Part shown: positions 22,131 to 34,115 of the stretch, one piece after another
Position numbering within the stretch: the first letter of the stretch is position 1
Layout of the letters: each line of letters starts with the position of its first letter
Origin: Pyrenopolyporus hunteri
Taxonomy: Eukaryota > Ascomycota > Sordariomycetes > Xylariales > Hypoxylaceae
Assembly: GCA_902806595.1 (NCBI GenBank)
Contig: CADCXC010000037.1
Span: 992,001-1,056,000 of the forward strand
Direction: 5' to 3'
DNA: 64,000 nt
Made by a program: the position numbers and the translations under genes
The notes under the pieces: model-generated
Seen by the model: only the letters and a program-made list of their open reading frames with translations
Databases searched by the model: none
What the model was told of the DNA's origin: nothing

Positions 22131-23761
22131 AGAGCACATGACGATCTCAACCATGACCAGATAGGAGAGTAACTAAGGGAAGGGGGGGCGTTCGAGAGTT
22201 GAATGGGGCCTGCTTGATTGCTTGCTTGCTTACGTATTTGCTCGCTGCACTATTACCTGCCATTTCCTAGCTCAACCAACCCAATACAAGTCACACCAAA
22301 CCAAACCCTTACTAAACCATTCGTTTTCCTTGAGACGTCCGGACATACACGGGAGCAGGAGACTTTTTTTTTTTCCCAAGGTTCACCAGGGGATGTCGAA
22401 CGGAACGGGGGCCGGGGGTTAATAAGAGACTACGGGCACACGGGACGCGGAGCGGGATTCCAATTTTACCAGTAATCAGTGGCGAGAAGGGGGAGTCTGT
22501 TCTGATGCGGGACTGAGGCCTAGGATGGGACATGATAGGGGAAGCAGCAGATAACAGAAGTGAAAGGAGAAGAGGAGAGATGGCGCACACATGGCTGGGC
22601 TGGCGAGTGAATTGACGATAGCCTCTACGGCAATTACCTAACCTACGTTACTTATCACGCACATACCATAGTTCAACGCCCCCTTCTTTTTTCTTCCATC
22701 TATCCATTTCATCTCTGACCACCTAGTTAACGTGACTGTTCCTTACCTACAAGACGAGAAATTCTTGTATATCTGAGGCCAACACGTAAATGGGCTATAG
22801 TACGTCCGCGTCTAACGTCGAAGGATTGACAAATACACCCGGTCTGCGTAGGCTACGATAATACGTGAGATTGGTAAACGTGCAAATGAGTGTTAAATCA
22901 TATCGTGTAGGTATATATCCATGCGGAAGCTCAGTAAGTCCTTAGCTGTAGGGTTACATCAGACGAAAGCGTTCGCCGACTACCTCGTTGAGAAATGATT
23001 CTATATCATATCTACGTATAGCACTTACAGCCACGCTGCAGTATCGTAAAGTATCAGACCTCCAGCACAAAATTACTACGGAGCTTCTCGAGCGTTAAAG
23101 GGAAGCTAGCCTAAAACCTACGAAGCTTCGGTTACCTTAAGAAAAGGAATGGAGCGACACGGAGCCTCTTGCGGGCAACTCGCCTACGACGAATTGCATC
23201 AAAGTCACAAGATACGAATTAAGAGACCAGACAGGACGTGGGGATTAGTAAGGAGTATGATTGGGAAAAAAGACAGGTAGAAAGAGTAGCCCCCTGCGCA
23301 ACAAACGTCCGTCTCCCGGTTGGCCTGACGCGGGAATTACCAAGAGCAGTAAAAAGGAGAAGATTTATGATATAGCCGTATTCTCTGGGGTTGTCTCGCC
23401 AATCTTGACACACATACCACAACGCACACACCTCACATCTCTCTCTCTAACGGCAGCACAAGCTTATCCCCTCTTCTCGATCCATGGGAATTCAAATACC
23501 ACGATACCCGCTACCCCCGTCACCAATATACTCCCGCCGCAACATGGGAGACACGCGAGAGTTGACCTGAGTTGCACGCCGACCGAAGCAGCTGCGAGTA
23601 GACGAATCAAACCCCGGCCGAGACTATGACGCAGAGGCGGTACAACCCTTCCAGTCCGTCCAAAAACCCTTTTGTCATCTATGTATTGCGTCCGCGAAAC
23701 GAACCTAGGACGACGGATTGCGACGGCATGTCGAAGGTATCATAAAGGTGTCGCTTATTTC
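22131..23761. other. Convergent spacer between CxxC peptide gene and RHO1
   Basis: 1.6 kb containing the 3' untranslated regions of both genes. A poly-T of 13 lies at about 22364-22376. Short frames (for example 23261-23629 plus) have no recognisable features. Confidence 0.5.
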
Positions 23762-24876
23762 TTAAAGGACTAAGCATTTAGAGTGCTTCTTCTGGCTTTT
23801 GCGAGAAAGCAGAGCCGCGCGGGTGGCGTGTTCGAAAACCTCTCGGACACCCTCGTTCGTCTTGGCCGAGCACTCCAGATACTTGTAGGCACCGATCTTC
23901 TTACGAACGTCCTCACCCTATTCTAGGGTTAGCATCAACGTAAAAAAGAGGGGGTTCCGGATCATGTATGCAGACAAAGACGCCAGGCGCCCCGGAAAAT
24001 ACGACGGGTGGCATAATTGGGTTGGGATGGGAATGACTCACTTCTTCAGGAGAAACTGGCTTCTGGCTGGTCTTGCGGAGCTCCTCAATCGTCTTCGCGT
24101 CGTAGCGCAGATCCTTCTTGCAGCCGACGAGAATGATGGGCAAACCTTGGCAGAAGTGAAGGACCTCGGAAATCCACTATTGATAGAGCACGTGTCAGCA
24201 AATAGCGTATCTAGGGAGCCCGAGACGGGCGATGTAAGGCATATGGAAATGATGATAACCAACCTTTTCCTGAACGTTGTCCAATGAATCAGGAGAGTCG
24301 ATGGCAAAGCAGATTAGGATAACGTGGGAGTCGGGGTAAGACAGAGGTCGGAGACGGTCGTAGTCTTCCTGACCAGCCGTATCCCATAAGGCTAATTCGA
24401 CGTGCTTGCCATCGACCTCGACATCGGCGACATAGTTCTCGAAAACAGTAGGGACGTACACCTATACAACAAGAAGAGGACAGTTTGTCAGCATTGTGCG
24501 CAAATAAGCTTGATGATCGTATCGGGACGCGATAGACATCGATGATGGTATCAATGGGCGACGAGGCAATATGTTCCGAAAGTGGATTGATGAGACCGAC
24601 GTCCCTTTGGTTCGGTATGACGCGGGCGGATATTGTAGAGAAGGGGGAGAAGACACCGGTGATGATTATGATGATGATGGTGATGACGACGACGACGACG
24701 ACGACGACGCAAGGTATTCTCTTACCTCAGGGAAGGTTCCCTTGGAGAAGACGCTGTATTCTAGGTTAGCATGGTGGCGGAATGAGTTCGCTTGGATGGG
24801 CGACGTACATCAACAAGCAGGTTTTACCACAGGCACCGTCACCGACGATGACCAGCTTTCGGCGGAGCTCAGCCAT
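23762..24876 (-). CDS. RHO1: Rho1 GTPase
   Basis: Small GTPase that activates glucan synthase and the Pkc1 cell-wall integrity pathway at the plasma membrane. Exons 24876-24809, 24753-24726, 24461-24264, 24176-24042 and 23917-23762 give 194 codons, the usual Rho1 length. Visible motifs: P-loop GDGACGKT (residues 12-19), switch I EVYVPTVFENY, switch II DTAGQEDYDRLRPLSYP, the Rho-specific GCKKDLR in the G4 position, ECSAKTNEGV, and the C-terminal CLVL box preceded by a basic stretch (SRKSQKKHSK). The final Leu predicts geranylgeranylation. The phrase WISEVLHFCQGLPIILVGCKKDLR separates it from Cdc42 and Rac. All five exons keep phase. Intron 2 (264 nt) contains a triplet repeat. Confidence 0.97.
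24661..24710. repeat. GAT/GAC triplet repeat in RHO1 intron 2
   Basis: GATGATTATGATGATGATGG followed by eight or nine GAC units on the plus strand, wholly inside the second RHO1 intron (24725-24462). It ends only 15 nt from the 5' splice donor, so length changes would alter intron spacing but not the protein. Confidence 0.9.
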
Positions 24877-27800
24877 GTTTGGGGAGGACGACGTCGGATT
24901 AGGGGGGGGGTTTCAGAGAGAAAGGGACGGGCTTTTTTGCCGGAAGGGTATTCAGAGAATATGCAAGAAAAAGAAAAAAAGAGAGGGCAAAAGGACTTGA
25001 TGAAGGAGTTCTTCGTAGCGGTTGACTATGATTCTCCCTTGGAGGTTTTGGGATGATGGAAAAGAAGATGGATGGAGAAGATTAGAGATGGAGAATGTGA
25101 GAAGGAGGAAAGGTTGGAAGGTCGTTGCTCAATTGATGGCGGTAGCACCAGCAAGGTAGGATAGGATAAGGCAGGCACTGGACTACAAGTTACATGACCT
25201 TACTAGGTACCTGCCCAGGTATTGTACTAGGTATTGTACTGTACCTCTTTTTTTTCACACTCCAGGTAGCAGCAGCAACCACCGACGCAACCAAAGCAAC
25301 CAAAGCAACAGGACAGGAAAGCGCAGCAACAGCGGGTCACCACGGGCCAAATAAGGGACACGCTGGGGGGGCCAGGCACCAGACAACAGAACAGGTACAT
25401 CGCATAGGTCTAACTGGGGGGGCAGGGCCTACATGTAGTGGAGCCTTCCATGTTAAGGAATTGTAGGTAGGTTTGGTGGGCTGTCCTAGCGACCTAAATG
25501 ACCTACCACCTTACTACCAAACTCCCTAAGTCCTAATACGGGACCAATCCAATACCATTTTTTCACCAAATGGTATAGTCAGGTACCTAGGGCTACCACC
25601 TTGCGTACCATTTGGTACTGTATTTGACTGTATTGCGTACCCGCTCGCACGTTCTGCCCTCACACTGGCCGGCTTTTGCCTTGGGATTTACGAAGTACAT
25701 GTACTTGTACATCTCATTACCTTCATCAAAGCGTACATGTATGTAGGTACATCATGTGTCCTGCCTATGAGTCGTCCCTACTATGGTACATGTATGGAAC
25801 AATTTGAGGTTAGTGAGGTCCTTGGTCCTTGCGCCTCGCAACATCCAAGAAGCTGGAGGCAGCCCAGGTGACGCCGCCTCCATCGGTACCTACGTTTAAG
25901 TACCTACCTTTACCTTTACATACATGTAGGTTCAGTCTCTCAATACCAAGCCGCGACGCCCGTCTCACAACATTGAAGATACCCAAGTGCCTATTCCATA
26001 TACGGGGATTTTCCTCTCGATGGGCCTGTGCGCGTTTCCGAGCTGATAACTCCTCCCTATGAATCCTCACGAAATGAAATGTATATCTTTTTCATGAGAC
26101 ACGAATCATATAATAGTTCTTCTAGACATATGCCATGTTTACTAATATAGAAACGATATGAAGAACTATTCAGCGCGGCAGAATGAATGTAGCATTCGGG
26201 CACAGTAATACTCATTTATCATATCACTTGAGGAAAAAACAACAAAAGAAGGAAAGAAAATGCAGAGGGCACGGCTCTCTCTCCTTTCTCACAGTCATAT
26301 CTCACATACGGCAAATCACTAATCAATAACGCTTATGAGCTGGACGGACGCTGACTCAGAGGATATCGATGTCCAAAGGCTCTCTCCTTCTCCCTCCCGA
26401 GCGCAATGTGCAAGGCGCAACGTGCGATGCACCGCTGCATGGGACATCAATCAACAGCTCTGATACGGAGGATCGGGGGATGTTGCCGGTAGATCGGCCT
26501 CCAGAAAAAACGAAGACCGAGCCAGGCAGGCTGGGTGCACGTTTGAGTCAAACTCCCCTACCGACCCAAGGAAAAGCTGGGAAAGGGAGCTCTGTATCTC
26601 TTCACCGACTAACGACGCAGTAGCCATTCGCTGATCCGCGCTTCGTCGGCTGAGCAAGATGTGGCTCAGTATGGTCATGTATTGTCATCATCATTCCACG
26701 CTCGCCCCCTATTGCGCAATCCGCTTTCTCTGCCTTCTCTGCTTTCTCTTTGTCCGCTGTTGCTTGGTTGATACGAGTTGTGGGGTTTCGGCATCCGCGT
26801 ACCTATGAGCCATCGTGACTCTGTTTCATATAGGCCAACCCGCGCCGGAATTCTCCTTTCGATATCTCTTTTACCCCTTTCACCGTATGTACAATACATA
26901 CGTTCTGCTACCTACTCGGGCTGTCCTAACATGGCTATTATTTCCACGGCGTCGGGAAACCCCTTTTTCTTAACAGGATAGGTTAGGCCGAGGCTGTAAA
27001 ACCCAGTAGTCGCTGTGGCTTGGCTTCGCTTGTGACATTTAAGCTTGCTATAGGTAACCTAACTGACTCGGTGCATCCTTATCCTTATTGGCACGCGTAC
27101 GAGCAAACTTAGGGAGAGATAACGGCTCGACGTCGATAATGGCCCTTTATCTTAGCAAATATCTGCACCTCAAATCGAATCGGGTCCATATACCAACCAA
27201 ACGCGAGGCCCTAGGTTACGTCGTCGATGATCCTACGGTGCTATGACGGTATCTATAGCATCCTAAGGAATAAATCTACGGGGCTCGCTACCTGCGTGTA
27301 GCTTTACATGTGGCTTATGAAACGGGACGGTGTTGATTTGGGCAAGTTCATTTCTTTCAACTGAAGCCTTGGGGCTTTAACTCACGTTAGGCCCATTGCC
27401 GGCCGAAACCTTATGGAATGCGATCAGATCTTCAAACCTTATGTGCGATACAGCCCTTGCCAGACCGGACCTAAAACATCAAACACTAGCCGGAAGACTC
27501 ACAAGGGGGATGTGGTAATGTCCATTCACGTCATGGGATCTTTTCGTCGGGTTCGAGCCCCAATATAAAATAAGAATGATAATGTGTGGAAATATACATG
27601 GAAATATATACACATAGCCATTGTAAGGAATCATTGCCTTTAGATCCACATACCCAGATAAGTACAGCGCAATAAGGACTCGCAGGATAATTAACATATG
27701 CTGTAGAGGAAAGCCATCCAGCAGACCCGAACATCTTGTCAAATAAAACTAGGCACCTAGTAATAACGATTCCATTTGCTAAGACGACATCGACTTTGAA

Positions 27801-28365
27801 CAGAAAGTCGGATTAGAAGAGAGTACTACCATGGATATAGGTCGAATTCGACTCGATAAGCTCGAACCTAAGCTCAAGTCCAAGCTCAAGCTTAACTACC
27901 TACGACCCTACGACATGAAATCTGCGAGATATGTAGGTACCTAAGGTAGGTACATAGAACCGACCGTCGCTTCACGGGCATGGTCGAGGTCTACGGGTTT
28001 TGGGGGTCTTGGCATCTTAGGAGACGCATAAGCCGGTACCTTGCTGTACGTACCGTACCTTATCAGAGAGCCCAACTTTAGTATCGGAAGGTGGGCTTTT
28101 TCCGGGTCCTCTCAAAGGTGGGTCACCCAAAACCTGGACCCCCATTAGAATTGCGCTGCCCGCTTCGAATAATCGAATCTAATTGGTCTAATTGAAAAAT
28201 GTACATCCCAAAATTTTGGCCTTGGAGCTTCAACCCACGCACACGATGAGACCGTAGGAAACCACCGTTCAACCTACCCAGTCCTCCCGCGAACGTCAAT
28301 TCGGCCTCGAACCTATCCCGCCCGCGTCTCTCTGCATCTTCGAAGGGAAGGACTTGGCCACAAAA
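24877..28365. other. 3.5-kb spacer between RHO1 and uL24m genes
   Basis: Divergent intergenic region. The first few hundred bases hold the RHO1 promoter and a C-rich (coding strand) leader. A 9-bp stem palindrome lies at 25552-25576, and a second with the same core at 25605-25618. Several ATGTAC/TACATGTA motifs occur around 25690-25930. Frames at 25810-26070 and 26369-26623 show no recognisable motif. I see no gene. Confidence 0.5.
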
Positions 28366-28390
28366 AAAAGAAAAGAAAAGAAAAGAAAAG
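28366..28390. repeat. (AAAAG)5 repeat directly before the uL24m start codon
   Basis: Five AAAAG units end exactly at position 28390; the start ATG occupies 28391-28393. It lies in the 5' untranslated leader and gives a purine-only start context. Confidence 0.9.
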
Positions 28391-29674
28391 ATGCAGAAGA
28401 TCCTCCGCCGCGTGGCCACCGCCGAACGGGTGGTCGCCAAGCGCACGAAGAAGAAGGATCTCAAGTGGTTCAAGAAGGAGAAGAAGGAAGAGATGAATGA
28501 GCACAAGGAGCAGCTGGATATGGTACGACGTGAGCTTTCCGTCGCGAAGCGGGCCGTAAAAGACGACTGGGACCGTGGCGTCTTGTCCCCGAGATTGGAT
28601 GTCGGCGAATGGGCCGGTGCCGAGGGCGCCATCCACGAGGCCCGCTACACTTCCTATGCCAAACTGTCTCTCGCCATGCGGAACCGCCGGTGCCAGTGGG
28701 CGGGCGGCGCCTACAACCTAAACCTTGCCGTGGGGGATCGTGTCGTGCTCATCGACGGCCCGGATAAGGGGCGTATTGGCAACATCCGGACCATCTACCC
28801 CGAGAAAGCTGAGGTCCAAGTCGAGGGGCTAAACAAGGTAACAACTCTCATCCTAGCAGCAGCGAATACTACCTAGGTATCTGATACGATCCGAACTACG
28901 TAGAGCAATATGCGAGTGGCCCCAGATATGCGTGGCCCCGAAAATACTACCGTGGTCAACATCGAAATGCCCCTGCCCATCTCGGCCATCCGACTCGTCC
29001 ACCCTCTCAAGGACCCCGAGACGGGCGTGACACGGGACGTCATCATCAACCAGCTCGTCCACGGCGGCTTCCTGCACGACCGGGTGACGGGCAAGAAGCG
29101 GTGGTCGCGCATCGTGCCGGGCCTCAACGTGTCGATCCCGTGGCCCAAGAAGCAGGAGCCCGACATCAAGGACCACGCGTGCGACACGCTGCGGATCGAG
29201 GTGGAGGACAAGACGTTCGTGCCGACGCTGCTGCGGCCGCCCATGCCCGAGTCCGTCATCGACGAGCTGCGCAACAAGTACAGCCGCTTCCGCACGCGCC
29301 ACGAGCCCGAGTACATCGCCCGCCTCGAGGCCGAGGAGAAGGCCAAGGAGGACCGCAAGAAGCTCATGGAGTCCATGCGCACCCCGCTCCAGGAGTTCCA
29401 CCGCGCCCAGCGCGAGGGCAAGAAGAAGAAGGGCAAGCCCCGCCTCACCCTCGAGATGCTCGAGAAGATCGGCGAGGTCATGGCCAGGAACCTGGAGAGG
29501 ACCCGGAACGCCCAAGGCCTGTCCGAGGACGCAGCTATAGCTTCGACTTCCGCCAGCGATTCCGCGCCCGCCGAGACGGCTACACCAACGACGACAACAT
29601 CGTCGCCGCCGCCACCACCACCCTCGGAAGAGCCGACGCCTCAAGAAACGCCGTCTCCGCCGCCGTCTACGTGA
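28391..29674 (+). CDS. MRPL40: Mitochondrial ribosomal protein uL24m (Mrpl40)
   Basis: Large-subunit protein of the mitochondrial ribosome. Exons 28391-28837 and 28904-29674 give 405 codons; the join across the 66-nt intron reads LNK then SNMRVAPDMRG. The N-terminus is basic and helical (MQKILRRVATAERVVAKRTKKK), consistent with mitochondrial import. A KOW motif sits at about residues 118-148 (VGDRVVLIDGPDKGRIGNIRTI), followed by the fungal extension PLPISAIRLVHPLKD and a helical Lys/Glu-rich region. The last 45 residues are Ser/Thr/Pro-rich low complexity, longer than the core family needs and probably disordered. Exon 2 is markedly GC-rich. Tail-to-tail with ELP1, 245 bp between stops. Confidence 0.92.
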
Positions 29675-29919
29675 AAATAAAAGGGGGAAAAAATGGTTGT
29701 AGAATAGGATACTATCTAGACCTGTACCATAAATGTATATACCGCATTCAAAGGCACATGAAGCATGAAAACGACTTAGTATCCTCTCCAGGCGTAAATC
29801 CACCGATGTGATTTGATTCCCTTATGTACCTATCTACCTTGGGTAATTGACCTAGATACTTTTATCTATGACCTGACTCCCTCCCCCCTCCCCCTCCCTA
29901 TCACCATACCGGTACCCAA

Positions 29920-32900
29920 CTACGAGCCCAACAACGACAGCCTCTCCAACCCCTTAATAACAGGGGGCTCCTGCTTCCTCCACGCCGCCTCCAGGCTCTC
30001 GTATAGAACCGCATCCGCGCCCATAGGCCTCCACTCCCCCTCGGCATCTCCCCTCCCTTCCTCTCCTCCATCGGCCTTCTTATCCCCGGCCCCGGCCTCG
30101 GCAGTAACGAAGACCTCCTTGATCGCCGCGCGGCACGCCTCGACGACCTCGGCGGCCAGGGCCTCCAGGGCGCGGGCGCGCTCGTGCATGCCGCGGCGCG
30201 CGAGCGCGAAGACGAGGCGCTCGGCGTCGGGCCGGGCGGCCTCGACGCGGTCGACGAGCCGCCGCACGCTGTTGACGAGGTACTCCTCCTCGTAGACGGT
30301 GCCCTTGCGGCCGCGGGCGCGCTTCTTCTCCTCGCGGCGGCGGTTCTTGCTCGTGGCGCGGCTGACGCCCGTGCCCGCCGTGCCCACGCTGCCCGCGCCG
30401 CCCGCGCCCTTGCCCGTGTACCGGGTGAACAGGCTGGCGCTGGTGCTGATGCGCGAGCTGGCCGCGACCGACACGTCGTCGGGCAGGTCGGCCGCGCCGG
30501 CGGCCCGCTCGCCCTCGTAGAAGCCGAGGGGGTCCTCGGCGGCCTTGCGCCGCAGGTCCGCGATGCGGGGCACCTGGGCGCGCAGCTGGGCCTTGCAGTC
30601 GGCGAAGAACTCGGTGCTGCTGCCGAGGGCGTCGGCGAGGCCCGGGTCGACGGCGGACGCGAGGAGCTCGGGACGCCCGCGCTGCGCGGCGAGCCGCATG
30701 GCGTCGGCGAACAGGTACCCCTTGCACAGGCAGGAGATTGCGTTCTCGAGGGAGTTGAGGTGGTCGAGGTGAATGGCGGCCGCGGAGGCGTAGTCCTTGG
30801 CCTCGAAGAGGGCCTCTGCGAGCGTGGTCGCGAGGTCTATAAGGGCATCGGGCGTCAGGGCCGGCGTCTGCTGTTGTGCTGTGAAGAGGCATTCGCGCCA
30901 GCACGAAGCGCCAGCCGCGCGGTAGCATCTGGTTGCTGCTGTATAGTCGTGGAGAGATTCATAGGTTAGTCCTGCTTCCCGGAAGCGAGACCTCGATTCG
31001 AGGTATGCTGCGTAGAGGCCAGTGAGAGTAGTAAGGTTTGGTTGATCGTAACGATAAAGCTTCAATGCTGCGGGATATAGCGCGTGCTTGACCGTATAGT
31101 CTTGGGCTTCTTTGTGTGCCTTACTAGCTTGAAGATGAGCCAAAGCCTTTTCATGCCGGCCAAGATGATCATCGATGACGAATTTCCGCCTCAGTTCAGG
31201 TAGTTGGTGGAGATTTTGATGGAATGGGAGATATTCACGGGGATCTCTTTGCGACTGTTGCGCAACTAGCAGCGCCAGGTCTAGATGATAGAGACCTAAA
31301 GCTTCATCATATAAGGTATTGACGTCCGCGAGAAAGCAGATGTGCTCAACAGCCTTCTCAGCAAGTTGTTCGTCTTCCTGCAGTAGAGTGGCGACGACCA
31401 AGAGCCCATCTTCATATGCTGGCGGAATCTTGCAGACGTTGGCTGTAATTATGTTCTGTAATGTGTCGTGGTCCTTAGTCTTGCGCGAGTGGAGGTGGGA
31501 GAGCACCGCATCGCAAATAGTGTTAACTTTTGAAGAGCCCTGGATGGCAGTGGTCCCTCCAGAAGGAACTTCTGGTAGCTCTTGATTCCTGATGCCCTTG
31601 GTATCTCTGTACATTGTCTGTGTGACATCTTCCTCACTATGTTATATTAGATGTATACTTATGCATGGTGCGAGGGAACTTACCGTAAGGAGGATAGGAA
31701 AAGGTCGATGTATGAAACATCCCCAAGTTGGTCGAGGAAGAGCCCAACGTTAGAGAGGAATTGCTGAGGTCTGTGATCATAAAGGATATTCATGTCCACA
31801 CGCTGGGTTCGACAGTATGAGTATGCTTTACCGTACTCTTTCGCATCGATTAGCTGCCTAATTCCCGCCACAACCATGGCCCGAGGATATATGGTTTCTA
31901 GATTTCCTCGTGGCATCTGGAGGACTAAGCTCATATTCGTGGGCATGGCGGTTACGAGCCTGGCGCCCCTCTCGATACTCCGACATCTTTCGTCCTTTTC
32001 GGGGTCGTCCGGAGGTATTTCCAAGCCTATGAATCCCGAGTTAGCTGCGAATGGATTTTGGCATCTCTTGAGACCTACTATCTACTTCTACCAAGTGGAT
32101 AAACTTGGCTAGATGATTAGTAGTTGTGACTATAAGATGAGCTGGTGTGACAAGGAACGATGTGCAATTCTTGAGTAGAAGGCGAGAGTTTGCATATAGA
32201 TGGCCGTTTCGTGACAGTCCGATGGCAATGACATTTCCAGCCAAGTCGATCACTTCGCTCCACGGGAGCTGGTATGGCAGTCTGGTTGAATATAGTTCGT
32301 CCTGCTGATCGACAACACCGTGAAGCCTACCTAGGCAATCTTGAAGGAGAACGTCAGTAGATCCTGCTTGGGTCAGGCGCACGAAGCCAAACATGGCACC
32401 CGCATAGATACTCGAGTTGGACGAGAATTCGCCGGTATTTCGGTCAAAAGGATGTGACTGGATCACAGGCCCCTTTTCAAACCCTAGGCAGTGAACAACA
32501 CTGTTCTCAGTGACGGCAACTTGTAAGGGTAGGCACTCGTTGTCCGAGTTATCCTTGGTAAAAGCTACACTACCCACTAGAGACGGGGGTAGGGAACGTT
32601 GTTCCTTCACCTTCCATTCGTACACATCTACACCAAATTGGTGGAGGACGGCCATGAAAGTATTTGCTGGGGAGAATGATACGTCGATAATCGGCGACGA
32701 TGCTCGGATTTCGAATAACGCCATTGGAGGGGGAACGTTGGCCGTCCGGAAAGGGGTGAGCTTTAGCGTCTTCCCGTCGATAACAGCAACGGCTCCGTAA
32801 TCATACGGAGGAGTGAGCGACCCTCGAGCTACCTCAAAAATATACTCTGCGAGCAATATCTTGCCTAGGATGCCTTTAGCGCCGAAGCTATCCACCCGGG

Positions 32901-34115
32901 TATTCATTCCGACTTACCTAGGACGGCTGTTGCAAAGCGCAGTGGTTTCTCAGGATGCCATGTAAGAGAAAGCGGGCGCCCCTGTGTGAGGATTTCTTGC
33001 TTCAAATACCAGTGGTAATTGCCCATGGTCCAGAGTTGAATTCTGTCGTCAAGCGTAACCGCGAGGACTGTAGAATCCGAGTTCCACTCAAGCCTTATTC
33101 GGTCATTCGCGAGTGACCTACCCTCAGGGGCTCTCAAGGAGAACTGACCATGTCTGAGGCCGTTTCTCTCGAAGAATATCACGTCTACATGATCCTCGAA
33201 GCGTTGCACGGAAGCAATCAAGTTTCCTGCCGGCCTCCAGCCTAAAGCGCACTCAAAGCCGTCAACAGGCTCACTCGCGCTGTCGAGGACCCCATCTCGA
33301 GAGTAAACACGAATCACTCGGCGGACGCCCGTCTCGACCGAGTTGATTGCGACGTATGCGCCATCGCCCCTCCAGCTAATGGTTGTGCTCCCGTCGTCAT
33401 TGGGACTGAGTATACCTTGGTCTACTTTCTCCGGTATTGTAGGGTCTCGCAGGGCTTTGGCGCCCCTACCTTGGAACTGTGTTTCCTTCTTACCCCAACC
33501 AACCGAGACGTGCTTAGATGCTTTGAGATCGTCGGCAGTCATTGTCATGTTAGTTATGCCATCGAAACTACGGCTCATGAAGACCACTGTGTTCGCCTTG
33601 GTTGTGATGGCTAACAGTTCTTCATCTGGAGACCAGCTTGCGGCTGTGATACCCTCATCCACGGATCCCATGATTTCAATATGGACTCCATCTTGAGGAC
33701 TCAGACCCCCTGATTCTTGAACGATGACTATGTCGCCACCTTCAAGGACTAAGCATGTTGTCAGGGTGTCACTGAAATGATGCGAGTTTATGATCCTATC
33801 AACAGCCAATTCTGGATTCGGACTCGGCGCGTCCCATGACGCAACCTCTTGACATTCGCTACAGATACGGGATGGTGAGCAGAATAGACTACCAGATGTC
33901 ACCGAACGAGTGGCACAAACTCACATATCTATAGAGGAGGCCCTTACATGCTCTGAAATCCTTACTAGGCGGATTCGCGCATCTTTCTCGCTCGGACCGA
34001 AGGTGCATAGGATCTCGTCTTTGGCCGGATCCCAGCAGGCTGATGTGATGGCATCTTCGTTTAGATCTATGGACGACTTCCAGGCGTTGTATCGGATGTT
34101 CCGAAGGTTGCGCAT
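29920..34115 (-). CDS. ELP1: Elongator complex subunit Elp1 (IKI3)
   Basis: Scaffold subunit of the Elongator complex, which makes cm5U/mcm5U modifications at tRNA wobble uridine. Exons 34115-33925, 33858-32918, 32864-32079, 32026-31684 and 31636-29920 give 1325 codons, close to yeast Elp1. The first ~740 residues form two WD40 beta-propellers, with the family phrases RGSLTPPYDYGAVAVIDG and TPFRTANVPPPMALFEI. The remainder is TPR-like helical repeats: IPPDDPEKDERCRSIERGA, then YPRAMVVAGIRQLIDAKEYGKAY. Near the C-terminus a basic KNRRREEKKRARGRKGT patch matches the tRNA-binding/NLS segment, followed by VYEEEYLVN. A SLFTRYTGKG segment just before it resembles the region phosphorylated in yeast. 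Introns are only 47-66 nt. The 3' third is strikingly GC-rich. Confidence 0.96.

Noticed and set aside
27540..27590. Possible tRNA T-arm (CGGGTTCGAGCCCC)
   Set aside because: Only three base pairs close the putative T stem, and no D arm, anticodon arm or acceptor partner is found upstream at tRNA distance.
28853..29803. 316-codon minus-strand open frame
   Set aside because: Antisense to exon 2 of uL24m in a GC-rich region; Arg/Leu-rich with no domain. Same reasoning for the plus-strand frame 29101-29811.
30080..30969. Two long frames overlapping the ELP1 3' region (282 codons minus in another frame, 261 codons plus)
   Set aside because: Both are by-products of the GC-rich ELP1 coding sequence; they are Arg/Gly/Ala low complexity while the ELP1 frame has clear family motifs.
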